A DNA stretch of 64,000 bases from Anthostomella pinea (GCA_963556695.1 CAUWAG010000018.1:3224001-3288000), one strand, 5' to 3'; positions 33,038 through 45,378 are shown, counted from the stretch's first letter. Made by a program: numbers and translations. The notes: generated from the sequence alone by a model not told the origin.

Positions 33038-34171
33038 ATGGCCAGCCGGGGCAGACACCCGCTGTTATCCTACCAGCCGTTCCGTTTCCTGTTCCAATTG
33101 TCATATGTCGCCATAGTGGTAGCGCGCCTGCCCTACTATGTCGCAGTGGCTCTGCTCCCCGCCCTCAGGCCAAATCCAACATGGAGCGCCAAGCAGACCT
33201 TCATGACCCGTCTTGTATCCCCAGTGCTCGATGCCACTTCTCGCATCGGCATCACGGAGACGCTCACCCTGGAAGCGGGCAAGGAAGGCGCGAGGTTCCA
33301 GACCGTGCCACCGTCCACTTTGGACGCCTATCGAGGACCAGCGGCACACAAGACCGTCAAACCAGCTACAATTGGAGGGACGTGGTTTCCCGAAGCCCCA
33401 GCTGGCGACGGTGTGGGGGACAAGACTGTGTTCCTCTACTTCCACGGCGGTGCCTTCGTCCAGGGCGACGGGCGCGACGCGACCTGCAAGTCCGTTGCCG
33501 CGAAGCTACTCGAGAAAGGGGGTGCAGATGTTGTCTTCTCCGTGCAGTACCGCCTCTCCGGGCACGGAAACGCGAATAACCCGTTCCCGGCAGCGCTACA
33601 GGACGCCATATCCAGCTACCTCTTCCTCGTGAACGGACTCGGCATTCCAGCCCGTCAGATTGTGGTAGCGGGCGACAGTTCCGGCGGAAATCTGGCGACG
33701 GCCTTGTTGCGATATCTCCACGAGTTCGAAGTTGCGATTGGTGTGAGCGGCCGGGGGCAGCCGAAGTGCGCGGTGCTGCTCTCGTCCTGGGTCGCGCCTT
33801 TTGAATACGATATGAAGGACAACCCGCACTGCGGCACCGACTTCATCCCGTCTTCGTACCCTGCATGGGGTGCGCACAGATATGCGGGCCACTTACCCCC
33901 GGCCGATGCTGCTTCGAATCCGTACATCACGCCCCTGGGAAACCCGTTCCCGACCCCCGTGCCCATCGCGCACGCGGGGACGGCCGAGCTGTTCTGCGAG
34001 CGCATCACGAGGTGGGCGGACGAGATGCGCGGGGTCGAGGGGAATGTCGTGGAGTTGTGTTATGAAGAGGGCGCGGTTCATGATACGTTTTTGGTCGGCG
34101 AGCTGCTGGGGTTTGAGAGGAGCGCTTGGGAGGTTGCGGCGAAGATCGGGGAGTTTGTGGGCAGGTTCTGA
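33038..34171 (+). CDS. Membrane-anchored alpha/beta hydrolase (fold-3, HSL/esterase type)
   Basis: A single exon encodes 377 aa. A hydrophobic stretch near residues 17-45 suggests a signal anchor. The hydrolase fold shows YFHGGAFVQGD (oxyanion hole, His136), VQYRLSG, then the nucleophile elbow AGDSSGGN with Ser214, and the catalytic His348 in EGAVHDTF. The acidic triad member is probably in GTAELFCERITRWADEM, where family members carry Asp or Glu. This is the hormone-sensitive-lipase-like esterase/lipase group; the substrate is unknown. The ATG follows TGAAC directly before the anchor and gives the best start. Neighbours offer no pathway. Confidence 0.88.
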   Translation: MASRGRHPLLSYQPFRFLFQLSYVAIVVARLPYYVAVALLPALRPNPTWSAKQTFMTRLVSPVLDATSRIGITETLTLEAGKEGARFQTVPPSTLDAYRGPAAHKTVKPATIGGTWFPEAPAGDGVGDKTVFLYFHGGAFVQGDGRDATCKSVAAKLLEKGGADVVFSVQYRLSGHGNANNPFPAALQDAISSYLFLVNGLGIPARQIVVAGDSSGGNLATALLRYLHEFEVAIGVSGRGQPKCAVLLSSWVAPFEYDMKDNPHCGTDFIPSSYPAWGAHRYAGHLPPADAASNPYITPLGNPFPTPVPIAHAGTAELFCERITRWADEMRGVEGNVVELCYEEGAVHDTFLVGELLGFERSAWEVAAKIGEFVGRF

Positions 34172-37130
34172 TACTTTCTGCTCATGTACTGCAGGTACAT
34201 AACCTCTACGCAGTGCGAGTGTGAGTGCGAGTGCGTGATGGCAAACAAACCAGGAATGGCGGATGGATGGCTGGAACGTTCGTTTCTCGGTCCTCACACT
34301 GGTGTGTTCTATAGGGCTTACAGCGTAGTAAAGGGGATGCATTACATCTTAAGTGAGGGCTGATCAAATCTTTCACTTTTACCACAGGCGAGTCAGTACT
34401 GACGGCGAGGAGGACCACTATCAGAAGAACATAGCCAGCCTTCTTGCTGGTGGAAGCCATTTTCAAATCACCAAATCACCAGGACACCGGGCGCTCGTCG
34501 TTCGGAACGACTCGTTCCCCTTTCCCAGCTTGCAGGTGCAGCGATGGGCCCTACTGACTACGTGGTGTTTCTTGCTGAGTCGCGAAACCCCCTCTTGACT
34601 GAGATGTCCTAGGTCGACGTTTGACCTGACCAAAGGTCTGGTACAGCGGTCGGGTAATTTACCTTACTCTGGGTGGAATCTCGCTATGCCCCTATTTCTA
34701 GCAGAAATAAGACGTGTCGTGGCCCTTTTTATAGCCAATGCGGTGTCGCATCGCGTACCGTGACCATGCGGTCAGGGCCAATGTAACTATAAAGATGGCC
34801 ACCTGTCACAGCTGGTGGCCAGCAATTGCCCAATCTGGCCGGGCCACCTGTTTCGGGGTTCGCTTGACGTGAAGTGATTCCCGATCTCCAGGTTCATCGA
34901 CCTGTCACAACGAACCGACGAGTCTCGAACGAGCCCGGAACCTCAAAGACTACCTACCTGGCTCCTTGGCAAGTCCATGCCAGTAAAGTCGGTGGAAGGC
35001 CAGTCCCGGGCCCATGATGCGGGCACGGAAGCCAGGCCTTCGATTCCACGTTCTCTCACCTAAATGGCCCGACTATAACGGTGGATCCGAGCACGCTGGC
35101 TAAATGTCCACGTCAGATGGCTGCAATAATTCTGCCCAGGGGTTCATGCCGGAGCCATGTGGCCCGCGGACTATTGGTGTCGAGTGCGTTTCTACGTGTC
35201 CCGGCTGTACTGGGAGGGTTCGTCCGACTTGTCATGCCCGTTGAACCCCGCCTTTAGATGGTAGCGGTGTGGGTATTGATTATGTGATTTATGATGGCAT
35301 CGTGAGTCAAAACAATTAGACAATAGATGGACGAAGTCGGGAAATAATAGCCTCTGTTGCTAGCTTCGTTCTATGTTTCGATTCTGTTTCGATTCTTTTC
35401 TTTTGTTCTTCTTTTTTTTCTCTACTTCCGCTCCCAACTGAGTTATCCCGGCAGCCGATCAATCTGGGGTCGCCGATCAGCCAATAGCGGGACGGACTGA
35501 GGGATGGAGGTCGAGGGACCCCGGGCCGGCATGTCTGCTTGCCCGATGGGAAAAGCAGATATGGTTCCTTAGATGGGACGCGCCGCGTGTTTTACCTCCA
35601 ATTGCAGCGTGGACCAGCCATAGATGCCCGAGAGCCAAGACCGAAGAGAAACGTTTCGGACAGGCGGGAACGCACGCGGGCTTCCCATCACCACCGGCGT
35701 CACGTTGCCGTGGGATGGAATGGAATGCGTGACTACTAACTACTAATAGACGATACCCGGTGTTGGGTGGAATGTGAAGGGCTGTTGCGGGGGAGATGTT
35801 TGAAGTTGATCGTCGGATGCTGGATTCCAGACGTGCTTCATGTCGAGTAATAAGAGAAACGCCACCTACCTAAGTCTGCACAGGAGTCATATCATGGACA
35901 CGAGACGAGGGATGCGGTCAAGTACAGTAACAACAGTAATAGGACACGTACAGTAAACTCGGAGGCGAGATGTATTTGCAAGTGACAGATTTCCATTTCG
36001 GGAACTTTCTGGCTGCATGTCCTGAGACCCGAGCCCGACTGGGACCAGTGGAGGATTCCCGGACGTGACACAGCCAATAACTGCCTGGGCTGCTGCTGCA
36101 GTAGGCGAGCTGGGAGACCGGGGGTTGGATGACGGGATGGGATGGAACAATGGGACATGTCACCCCGCCACTTGGGAAGAAATGGAACTGTCTGTTGTAG
36201 GTTGATGGTCTGGCCGCACTGCCAGCTAAGACAACTCTGGCTTATTGACTTATGTGTACTTGGTGGTCGTGTGGCTTGTCTTGTATGGCCTGCGTGGCCG
36301 TCGTCACACATATTTCGGCTGGCTGGACCCTTCTATGTTTTACTGCAGAAAAAAAGTCGGATGAGTGCGTTCGTCATCCCGCAGTGATGTGTCTTTCGGC
36401 TGTAAGAAAATGAAGTATACTTGCCTTGCCACCACCCGCACTTATTAGGTTGTTAGTCTTATTACTCACTATATCCATCTGGAAGGCTAGTCCGACTAAA
36501 CCAGACGTTCGTTACCCGAGGTCCCGGACTCCCGACTCGCAGCCATCAACGCATTCCTACCCCGAGTCATAGGCTTTGATATATCCCGGTCGATGCCCCA
36601 GTAAACTCTATCTTTTTGCTCCCTTCTGCTTCTTTTGCGTCGGTCAGTCTCTCAATCCGTCTCAATCGGTTCCTCCGCCGTCTGGGCCTTTCTCTCGTGC
36701 TCACCCCATTGCTGACACAGCTTGCAGCCACCAGCCAATCCGCACCCTGCCAGCTCCGTGTAAGTGGTGGGAGCTCGAATCAGTTCAGGTCACGACAGCG
36801 ACTATTGCTAGATGCATCGGCTCGTCTTGAGTCACTACATATTCACCCCGACTCGCCTGGACTTACTCGAAGGGTGCCTTGGATAAGAGAGACCCTCCTC
36901 GTCATCGATATAGATTCACGAGTCAGCCCACTACAGACTCACTTTCACAACTTCACAACTGGGGAACTCGACAACGCGAGAGATCTCCGGGTTGAAAGCA
37001 TAAAGGTCTACACTGGGACGCAGATTGTGATACCGGAGCAAGCTTTATCCCATTCGCGAACCGGAGTCAGCCGTAAACCCTGTCACACAGCATCCAATAT
37101 CTGTTACTCACATACCAGCCCGCCTGCAAG
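34172..37130. other. Long intergenic region before the TBC gene
   Basis: About 3 kb. A possible small secreted-type frame sits at the left edge (34206-34466, minus). Otherwise no gene is supported; the right 500 bp are CT-rich leader-like sequence before the TBC start. Frames overlapping 36616-37626 are out of phase with the TBC gene and lack domains. Confidence 0.45.
34206..34466 (-). CDS. Possible small secreted or anchored protein, unrecognised
   Basis: An open frame of 86 aa (second ATG at 34460). It starts with a Lys-Lys then a hydrophobic core (STSKKAGYVLLIVVLLAV), which reads as a signal peptide or anchor, followed by a basic tail with four Cys. No family is recognised and no promoter is evident. 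It ends 35 bp from the convergent hydrolase stop, so it may be a chance frame over a 3' UTR. Confidence 0.2.
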   Translation of the reverse strand: MKMASTSKKAGYVLLIVVLLAVSTDSPVVKVKDLISPHLRCNASPLLRCKPYRTHQCEDRETNVPAIHPPFLVCLPSRTRTHTRTA

Positions 37131-40100
37131 ATGTTCGGGGTCGCACCAGGGGTCACTGCACCGGACCACATGCCTCTGCCCGCTCTTCAGAAGAATGCCA
37201 GCGTGCGGTACAAGAGCAGGCAGGCATCATTTGTTTCCTTCAGGGACGATACGAGGTTGGTTGCGTTCCGTTACGACCAGACCGTGGCAGCCGAGCCTCC
37301 TATTCCCATCCCGCCCCCTCGCTCGTCTCGACGCCCGCCACCGCGGCCCATCTCCTGCATTACTGCCTCTCTGCCCAATAGAACACCACAACCACCTCCT
37401 CGCCCCGCTCCTCCCACTGAGCAGCATCCCGCACTTCGAACCATCACCACTCCGCGCTCAACCCAGGACACCGCAAAGAGGGACTCGGGTCACGCGCCCA
37501 CAGTTTCCTCGCACACGCGCACCTACGATGAGGAGGACAGCAGCGACGAGGACGACGACGACCCTTTCGCCTACGAGAAGATCGACACGCTTCCTCCAGT
37601 CCCTCAAGTTCTCCCTCTGCGCCTGAAGGGCGGCTCCATCTCGCCGTCCATCTACTCGGAGCCCGACCTGGACCTGCGCAGAGTCAGCGAAGCCGGCAGC
37701 GGCATCAGCAGCCCATTGTCGTCGCCTGCCCTCTCAGACGGTAACACGGTGTCGCCGGCGTCGCCTGTCACGCCGCCTGTCCAGTTCACCAAGAGATTCG
37801 GCAGGGCCTTTAGCCTGCGATCAACCTCCTCGTCGTCCTCCAGGGCTACCGGTACGATGAAGAGGTTGCGGAAGAAGTCGCTATCGGGCGTGCCAAGCCC
37901 ACACACTAGCGGTACTACTGAGTCGGGCATGTCGGGCACGGGCAGAGGCGAGGGAGCGCTGGGGTCCCCACTGATACTCCTGAGCGCCCTAGGGTCGGCC
38001 GCTAATAACAGTCCCCTGCCCCCCCATCCCCACCTGCACCTCGTCCACCATGCCCACAACACGAGGAACTTGGATGCCACCACTGCCACACCATCGGGCG
38101 ATCCCCATTTGTCGCCAATCATCTCCACCACCATCCCCACCGACAGCTTGATCGAGGATGACTTTATGACCCAGCTATCCTTCTCCAAACGCGGCAGCAT
38201 CATCTTTGGTGGCCAGCGTCCGCGCACCAAGACCAAGATGTCGGCCAAAGACAACGACGTCCCTGCCGTCGCGGCTGTCAAAAGGACCAGAGAGTACCGC
38301 GCCTTTCCCCTGGTACCGCCCGCGAAGAAGCCCCAGACCCCTGCCGGCCCTGCGCAACCGCGTCAGGATGATAGGGGCGTCCACGATACCAACCACGGTA
38401 CTGTCGCACAGCCAACCGACCGTGCCGTGAATGTTAACCACGCGCAACCCCAAACCGTGCCCGACACCTTGTCCACCCCCCGCCTGCTGCCTCCCAGCAT
38501 CCGGGTCATATCTGTAGAGGCCGAGAAGGAATCTCAAAAGGTGAGATCGCTCTATGAATCCGGGGAGGGTCTCAGTTGGGAAGAGGGCGGTGGGCACTCA
38601 TCACTCGGTGAGCGCCTCGAGCCCACAGGGGAAGTCCCGTCAAATGAGGATGAGAATGACGCGTACGGTTTCCTTGACTATCCGCTATACCTTGCCATTG
38701 ATCATGCTGACAAGTCGCGCATCTTCACAGGTCAAACGGCCGACCTGGACACCCTACTCTAACCTCGGCTTCTACTGTGTCGCTACAAGATAGCACGCTG
38801 CGTCGCGACCACGAATTGGCTGGAGGGATTGAGGACTGGGAGGGAGTCGAGGGTCAGGATGTCGATCGTTACGGTTTCATATCTCCCCAACGGCCAGACT
38901 CATCACGGCCGAGTACAGCGACCGAGACCCTGTCTGTGGAGTTTTCGCCGCGCAAACAGAGGAACGTCTTGTTCCGAAAGGACGCAGCAGCACACTCGCT
39001 GGGAAACAAGCGCACGCCTACTAGGAAAGTGTCGGCTCGCTCCCTAAACACACAGGCGTCGGAGTATTCAACGGCGTCGCGCCGTTCCACTCGTTCAGTC
39101 CTACGCCAGGCCAGCAACCTGCTCCCCCACAACAAGGACAGAAGGCTGGTGGACGAGGCAGGTGACCTACTTGAAGAACAACCGAGCCTGTCCTACATCG
39201 ATGAAGATGAGCCCTCCGAGAAAGCGATCGCCGAGCTGAAGCGGAAAGAACAGGAGCGCACTGACAAGTGGCGAAGGATGGCCAAGGTTGTGAAGCCTGG
39301 CGATGAGGGACAAGGCATGATCTTCGAGTTTGACCCAAAGCACCCGAAGCTGGTCCAACGAACATGGAAGGGTATCCCTGATTGTTGGCGAGCAGCGGCT
39401 TGGTACTCGTTCCTGGCCTCCAGTGCCAAGGCCAGCCCGATACCTTTTGCAACAGACGAGGAGATCAAGGCTGACTTCCGCCGCCTGGTCGAGCAACCGT
39501 CACCAGATGATGCTCAGATCGATCTGGATGTGCCGAGGACCATCAACCAGCACATCATGTTCCGCAGAAGATATCGGGGAGGACAGAGATTGTTGTTCCG
39601 AGTCTTGCACGCCCTGTCCGTCTACTTTCCTGACACGGGCTATGTCCAAGGCATGGCTCCTTTGGCTGCGACTTTTCTCAGCTACTACGATGAAGAGCAA
39701 TGCTTCGTGATGCTTGTTCGTCTCTGGAAGTACCGTGGGCTGAACCGCATATATCAGTCTGGATTCGAAGAGTTGATGGGCGCATTGAAGGACTTCGAGA
39801 CGCATTGGTTGGGTACCAAAGACGTTGCTGAGAAACTAGTAGGTTTCGACTCCAAGCGGCCTTTGCAGACCCAAAGCTGACATACTCAAGAATGAGCTTT
39901 GCATTGACCCAACCGCATATGCCACCCGATGGTACCTGACTCTGTTCAACCTCTCGATACCCTTTGCGGTCCAACTTCGTGTGTGGGACGTCTTCATACT
40001 GCTCGGGTCTTCGCCTTTGGAAACACCCAACGGTGTTACAAGCAGCAAGGATGTTACAGATCATCCTTCCTCCAAGGGACTCGAGATTCTTCATGCCACT

Positions 40101-40268
40101 AGTCTCGCCATCATCGACACTCTCAACGACCGTCTTATCGATTCAGATTTCGAAAATGCGATGAAGGTCCTTACTTCGTGGGTTCCTATCAAGGACGAAC
40201 AAGGATTCCTCCACATCGTATACCTCGAGTGGAAGAGATACCAGAGTAAACAGAAGAAGAAGGTTTAG
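37131..40268 (+). CDS. TBC-domain Rab GTPase-activating protein
   Basis: Three exons, 37131-38662, 38731-39838 and 39891-40268, encode 1005 aa; introns are 68 and 52 nt (donors GTACGG and GTAGGT). The first 650 residues are disordered, rich in Pro, Ser and acidic runs. After a basic KRKEQERTDKWRRM stretch the TBC domain covers about 720-960: WKGIPDCWRAAAW, IDLDVPRT with the arginine finger, then DTGYVQGMAPL with the glutamine finger, and IPFAVQLRVWDVFILLG. Both catalytic fingers are present, so it should stimulate GTP hydrolysis by a Rab in membrane traffic; which Rab is unknown. The last intron joins DVAEKL to NELCIDPTAY; the alternative acceptor 14 nt earlier would make a 34-nt intron and is rejected. 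Confidence 0.9.
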
Positions 40269-41407
40269 GAAGCCACTCTTCGGTCTCTGTCACCTCATCC
40301 AATGGGCTTCTAGAGTCGGTTGCGTTCGCAGCTGTTGTGTCGGTGAACGAAGATGTCCGGGCCTTGCCGGAGGAGCACTGGTCCAATCGGACATGCACCA
40401 TTCCCTTTCTTTCCTCCCTAATATCACCGTCGAAGGCCACGACAAGAGCCTGGCACCATAATTGTTTTTCTTGTTTTGCTTTATTGGCGAGCGTTTGGGT
40501 TCTGATGGCTTTTCGCATTATACCCTTACGCGCTCACAAAAACGCGTGTGTTGGAATGGAGGTGAGGAGCCATTACCTAAACTCCTGACCTTTGGTCCCA
40601 GTCGTTGAGCTTGGATTGCTTGGTTGGCAATGGCTGGTTTGGATTCTACCGGATTCGATTGTGAAGTATGAGTTGAAGTATGCGTCCCTGTAAAGAGACC
40701 TTCATAATGACAATTAAGACATCCAAGATGGCTCGTGTGTTTACTTCCTGCGGGTGATGTGATTCCCAATGTCATCCAGAGAACCGTCACGAGCGCCCTG
40801 ATAATAATCCGGTGGGTCTGCATAGGTTATAATGTGCCTATGCCGCCACAGCCGTCTTGGCGATAGGGCTGAGAGGAGGCGTCCTCGATACTGCTACTTA
40901 CTAGGTAATAAATAGGTAGGTCGATAATCGACGTCTCAGCCTCCCAGCTTTCAGCAAGCGATACTGCAGAGGTCAAATGAAGTATAACACAATGACTACC
41001 TAGCGTGTGATAATCTAATAAATCGCCAGATCGACTCCTTCCGCAGCTCCATGTCGCGAGGTGAGCTGAGCTGATGCCTAAATGTACTACAAGTAGATCA
41101 ACGGGGCGGGGACTAATAATAGATCTCGAAGGATCAAGAATGACCCCAACTGAGGCTGTGTCAATGTTGGTGTTGGTAGTTCCTGCCGATCAGGATAATG
41201 CTGGAAACTACATCTGATGATAATGAAGGCCATTCCTCCTTACCTGCTGGCGCATAGGTAGAAGGACTATCTTGGACCGCACATTTATCACAATCTATCC
41301 TACCTCATCTTACTGCTACCTAGGTCAGAGTGCTGCAACTGCGCCCTACCTCTACCCAGACCGCAATCCTACATTCAAACCGGAGAGAATTCTCTCATCA
41401 GCCAACC
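40269..41407. other. Intergenic region after the TBC gene
   Basis: About 1.1 kb, moderately AT-rich to the right, with no gene. It includes the TBC 3' UTR and the promoter of the next gene. Confidence 0.45.
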
Positions 41408-42292
41408 ATGGGCAGGCTATCTCAGGACCAGCAGGCTTCATTCGGGGAAAGCCACGGGCCTCCGCCGCCGTACGCGCCAGCAACTACAGCTCCACAGCAC
41501 GCGCCACCCCATCAACAACAACATTATCAAAAGCAACAGCCACCACAACAGATCAACCGCCAGTTCCCGCCCGCCTTCAACCTCTACAACTCATCCGCCT
41601 TCAGCGGCCGCCACTACACCATCGGCGAGCACCAGGCCACGCCGCTATACACCGTGTCGCTGCACTCGGGCTTCAGCGGGCAGCCGGACGTGGTGCTGCA
41701 CGCGGGACCAAGCAAGGACGCGCCCATGCTCGCGGCTGTCGACGGGAAGGCCTTCAGTCGCGGAGGTACCATCACGCTGCCGCCGCTGCCGGGGAGAGGG
41801 GCCGGCAACGGTGTAGAGGAAGCTCTCACTTCTTCGGGGGGCTGGCCGACTACGAAGCTAGGTTTCACGGTCGAGACGGGGACGGGTCCAGGCGCGGAGA
41901 GGCGGGAGGCGTTCGAGTGGCGGCATAGCCACGCGGACGAGATCGGGCATCTGGGTGGACGCAGCAGGGGGTGGAAGCTCGTGCGCCTCGCGAGCGACGC
42001 GCCGGCCGGCATGCATGTGGGTGGTAGCAGCTTCGTGGGCGGCGGGCCGCAGTCCAGCGACGGGAAGGAGGTCGTGGCCGTGTGGGCGTCGGGCTCCATG
42101 AGCCTGACCAAGGCGATGCACTTCGCGTTCCTCGGGTCTGGCGCCGGCGGTGTGCTCGGCGAGCGCTGGGCCGTCATTGCTGTCGTGTCGGCGCTGCACA
42201 TCTGGAACCTCGAGCGCAAGCAGAGAAACAGCGGCGCGGCGGGCGGGGCGGCCGGGGGTGCTGCTGGTGCTGCTGGTGCTGCTGCTTTCTAG
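41408..42292 (+). CDS. Unrecognised protein, possibly LOR/tubby C-terminal-like fold
   Basis: A single exon encodes 294 aa from an AACCATGG start. The N-terminal 60 residues are Pro/Gln-rich. The centre looks beta-strand-rich (TPLYTVSLHSGFSG, PDVVLHAGPS, FEWRHSHADEI, GWKLVRLAS, KEVVAVWAS), reminiscent of the LURP-one/tubby-like superfamily of fungal proteins, but no signature is decisive. A hydrophobic stretch (AVIAVVSALHIWNLE) lies near the end and a low-complexity Gly/Ala tail encoded by GGCGGG and GCTGGTGCT repeats closes the protein. A functional assignment is not possible. Confidence 0.65.
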   Translation: MGRLSQDQQASFGESHGPPPPYAPATTAPQHAPPHQQQHYQKQQPPQQINRQFPPAFNLYNSSAFSGRHYTIGEHQATPLYTVSLHSGFSGQPDVVLHAGPSKDAPMLAAVDGKAFSRGGTITLPPLPGRGAGNGVEEALTSSGGWPTTKLGFTVETGTGPGAERREAFEWRHSHADEIGHLGGRSRGWKLVRLASDAPAGMHVGGSSFVGGGPQSSDGKEVVAVWASGSMSLTKAMHFAFLGSGAGGVLGERWAVIAVVSALHIWNLERKQRNSGAAGGAAGGAAGAAGAAAF

Positions 42293-43669
42293 CAGGACGC
42301 GGGCGGGCGCCGCGGCTGGAGGTCGTATCGGTCGGAACATTTCAGATGTGGCACGATGATGAACGGTGGAGATAATGGCGTGGTCGATCCGCTGCTGCTG
42401 CCGCTCGCCGGGCTTGGTCGGCGGCTGGGTTCACGATATGGACCCGGCGTATCTGGCGGCTTATCCCTCGTCGGTGTTCCGATACTCGTTTGCGGAGGCG
42501 TTGGGAAGATGTTGGAGTCTGAATAAGCTTGGTCATGGGTTGCAATGATCCTATTACCGGTGGATCGACATTGTTCGCTACTACTTCTACTACTCAAAGT
42601 CGTCACTTTCGACACGCTGTATTCCGATGCCAATACATCGCACGACGTGTCTAACGAAGTTGGTTTGGCTTTGCGTTGGCATACTATCCCCTCACTTGGA
42701 AGTGGTCGGGCCATCTTAAAGGACTAGAGTAATGGATTCTTCCTGTGGTTCATTCTATCGGTCATACCTGAATGGGTTTCCTGCTGCTGAATCAGGTGGA
42801 CACGGCCTCGAAGACAGTTTGCTCGGAATTCACGTATCCCCTGTTTAGTTTTCGAGTATCGATTGAGGACTCCTTTCTTCAACTCCCGTCTCTTCTCCAG
42901 CAGCATCGGGCCTTGTTTTTGAACGGCTACCTCCTTCCGAGCATGCTAATCCACGAACTGCTACGCGATTGTTTTCATCCCTTCTCGAGCGCCGTTGGCC
43001 AAGAAAGGCCAGGATCAACACCTCCAAGATCAATTCGAGGCTATGGGTCGTTTCCTCTGTGTCGCTCCAGCTTCGGCCCTCTATATACTTTATTGTGACG
43101 TACAAGGCGATGTCAGTACTTACTTATAAAGATTTCGTCGTCACGCTGCTCTGACCGCTAATCAGAACACAGGCATGGCTGGAGCCATCGTATCATTACA
43201 CTGATTGCCGGTGCCTAGCCGAAATACCTCGGGTCGTTATATGTGTACCGCGATCACTGCAGCGTAACGGCTTTGCCAATGCCAGCCTCAGCAGCTGTGT
43301 AATTCCACGATAATATCTCAAGCAGTCGTCCATCTCCTCCGGCAAGAAGAGAACCTATGAGTACCTTGATCTGAGCCCAGCACTGCCTCTGAATCTGGCG
43401 CTGCCCTGGCCTTGGCCAGCTCTTCCCATCTCCGCCCCTGGATGTTATGCGTCACACAGAGTACAAACAAACTGCGTGCTTTTTCGTCCACAGACATACA
43501 TCCTTGAGCCCACTAGTTTGCACGGAGTGATACGTCCAGGTAGCAAACAAACTCAGCCACGTGGGCTGTCACTTGTAACATGGGAGGGCCGCTGAGTTTG
43601 GGCCCTCGGATTGTCTCGGGCTGTCCTCCACGGCCAGCAAGTTTCAACGCCCACGACGCAGTTTGAAAG
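42293..43669. other. Intergenic region
   Basis: About 1.4 kb with short overlapping frames on both strands and no recognised domain. Nothing is supported as a gene. Confidence 0.4.
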
Positions 43670-44971
43670 ATGGCGACAGTCACGGGGCGAGCGACGCTGG
43701 ACAAGGCCAGCCTCACGGTCTCGAAATCCCTAGCGAACGAGCTGACCCTGCCTCCTCAGACGACTCCTTTCGTGCCCCCACCCGGTTGTGAGCTGTCGGT
43801 CTACTGCTACGCCTATTATCATCTCGCCTACGTCCAGGCGACATCCACCTCAAAGCACGCCCTCTCCGGCGAGGAATGCCAGGCCATCCACAAGTTCAAA
43901 GAGTCCAAAACCGAGTACATAGGCCACAACACGGCCTGTTTTCCCGATGGCTACGCCAGCCTGTTCCCCGACCAGTCAGGCGAGCCCGTGAGCGGGATGG
44001 GCGACGCGACCAACGACGCCGCGCTGGCCACGGCCGCCTACGAGGGCACGGCGTGCATCGCGGACTGGACCGCCGCCTGCACTACAGCCGTCACGCAGCA
44101 GGGCCAGGCCTACTCGCAGGCGTGGTGCTGTCCGCCCGGCGGCTGGGCGTGCACGTCGCGGCTGGGCTACCCCGGCGAGACGGTTGAGGAGCGCCTGTGC
44201 ATCAGCACGCTGACCGAGGCCACCGACATATTCATGAGCTGGGACCCGCCGTACACGGATGAGACGCGGTCGCAGCACTTCACCTGGACGGCGGCCATCA
44301 CGAGCGAGCCTGCCCAGTTCGGCCTCAGTGTCTACCACCGGGTGTTTCCTCTGCAGCTCACGCTGGCGCCGACCGTGAAGGCGTCATCGACGGCAACCCC
44401 GACGACGACGACAACAGCTTCTTTCTCAGAGATGTCTGGAACGACGAGGGTCGGGTCGCTGTCTTCTGACGTCCCTACTACCGCAATGGTGACGACTGGC
44501 ACGACGAGCGGCCCGCCGACAGCTACTTCGAGCGAGACGACCAAGAGCAACGATCCCACACTGTCCACAGGCGCCTTAGCCGGCATAGCAGCCGGCGGTC
44601 TGGTCTTCGTCATCGGTTTATTCGTCCTGTTCTTCTTCCTCTACCGCCGGCGCAAGAAGCGTCTGACACTGGCTGCGCGCGGCTACTCGCCTCAGCCCGA
44701 GCACCACCGGGGAGCCGACACCTTCGGCGGCGGCAAGCCGGAACTCGACGGCACTGCCACGTCCGCTTCAGAGGGAGCACAACGCCAGTCCGAGCTCGAC
44801 GCGGGGGGCCGACAGGAGCGACACTTGCCCGAGCTGGGGGGCAGCTGCGGCACTGCGTCGGCCGGGGTCGGCAGTCCGGTCAGCGAGCTGAGCCCGACGA
44901 CGACGGTGGGCGGGATGATGTATCCGTTACCTGAGGTACGGCAGAAGCTTATGTTTGAGATGCAGGCGTGA
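43670..44971 (+). CDS. Single-pass membrane protein with Cys-rich ectodomain and Ser/Thr stalk
   Basis: A single exon encodes 433 aa. The first 230 residues hold many Cys (GCELSVYCYAYY, TACFPDGY, TACIADWTAACT, AWCCPPGGWACT), followed by a Ser/Thr-rich stalk (about 240-300) likely to be O-glycosylated. One membrane segment lies near 301-326 (GALAGIAAGGLVFVIGLF), then a basic RRRRKKR stop-transfer and a cytosolic tail of about 100 residues. The layout is that of fungal cell-wall sensor-like proteins (Mid2/WSC style). The N-terminus has no signal peptide, which is odd for this topology; a missed upstream exon is possible. No precise family is named. Confidence 0.75.
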   Translation: MATVTGRATLDKASLTVSKSLANELTLPPQTTPFVPPPGCELSVYCYAYYHLAYVQATSTSKHALSGEECQAIHKFKESKTEYIGHNTACFPDGYASLFPDQSGEPVSGMGDATNDAALATAAYEGTACIADWTAACTTAVTQQGQAYSQAWCCPPGGWACTSRLGYPGETVEERLCISTLTEATDIFMSWDPPYTDETRSQHFTWTAAITSEPAQFGLSVYHRVFPLQLTLAPTVKASSTATPTTTTTASFSEMSGTTRVGSLSSDVPTTAMVTTGTTSGPPTATSSETTKSNDPTLSTGALAGIAAGGLVFVIGLFVLFFFLYRRRKKRLTLAARGYSPQPEHHRGADTFGGGKPELDGTATSASEGAQRQSELDAGGRQERHLPELGGSCGTASAGVGSPVSELSPTTTVGGMMYPLPEVRQKLMFEMQA

Positions 44972-45378
44972 GGGGTTTCAGTTTGTTCATGCGACAAGTG
45001 CCACCAGGATGGATGTACAAGGCATGGTAATCACTACGTACGCTAGCGTCGAGGGGGTGTTACTACACGGTCTGGAATTCTTCCAGGGCGGTAATGTGGG
45101 TTTGAGATAGTCATAACTGCATCACGTTCGAGTAATGGTATCACAGCTTTGATGAACTGCAAGTCGATTTTATTTTTATTATCAAGCTCTTCGACCGCAA
45201 GGGAAGAACCAAACCCAAATGCCCTAAAATACAAGAAAAGCAGAGCCCCCGAGCCCACGTGAACTGCTAGTCATATTGATACCCCTGATTCGACCCCATG
45301 ATCACGGCTACTGACAGTTATCCCCGGGGTGTGTAATAGTGTTTTCCCCTGACGCCACGCCGCCCCAAGCCCAGGGCT
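44972..45378. other. Convergent 3' flanks
   Basis: About 400 bp between the stops of the membrane protein (+) and the small secreted protein (-). No gene is seen. Confidence 0.45.

Noticed and set aside
9642..34171. A secondary-metabolite cluster (C6 factor, P450, sulfotransferase-like, hydrolase)
   Set aside because: No PKS, NRPS, terpene synthase or DMATS backbone is present; the P450 is broken and housekeeping-type genes lie between.
36616..37626. 336-codon frame overlapping the TBC start
   Set aside because: Out of phase with the TBC gene, Ser/Arg/Pro-rich and without any domain; it is a leader and shadow frame.
39839..39890. A 34-nt intron in the TBC gene
   Set aside because: Donor GTAGGT with the acceptor at 39890 gives a normal 52-nt intron and the expected DVAEKL-NELCIDPTAY junction.
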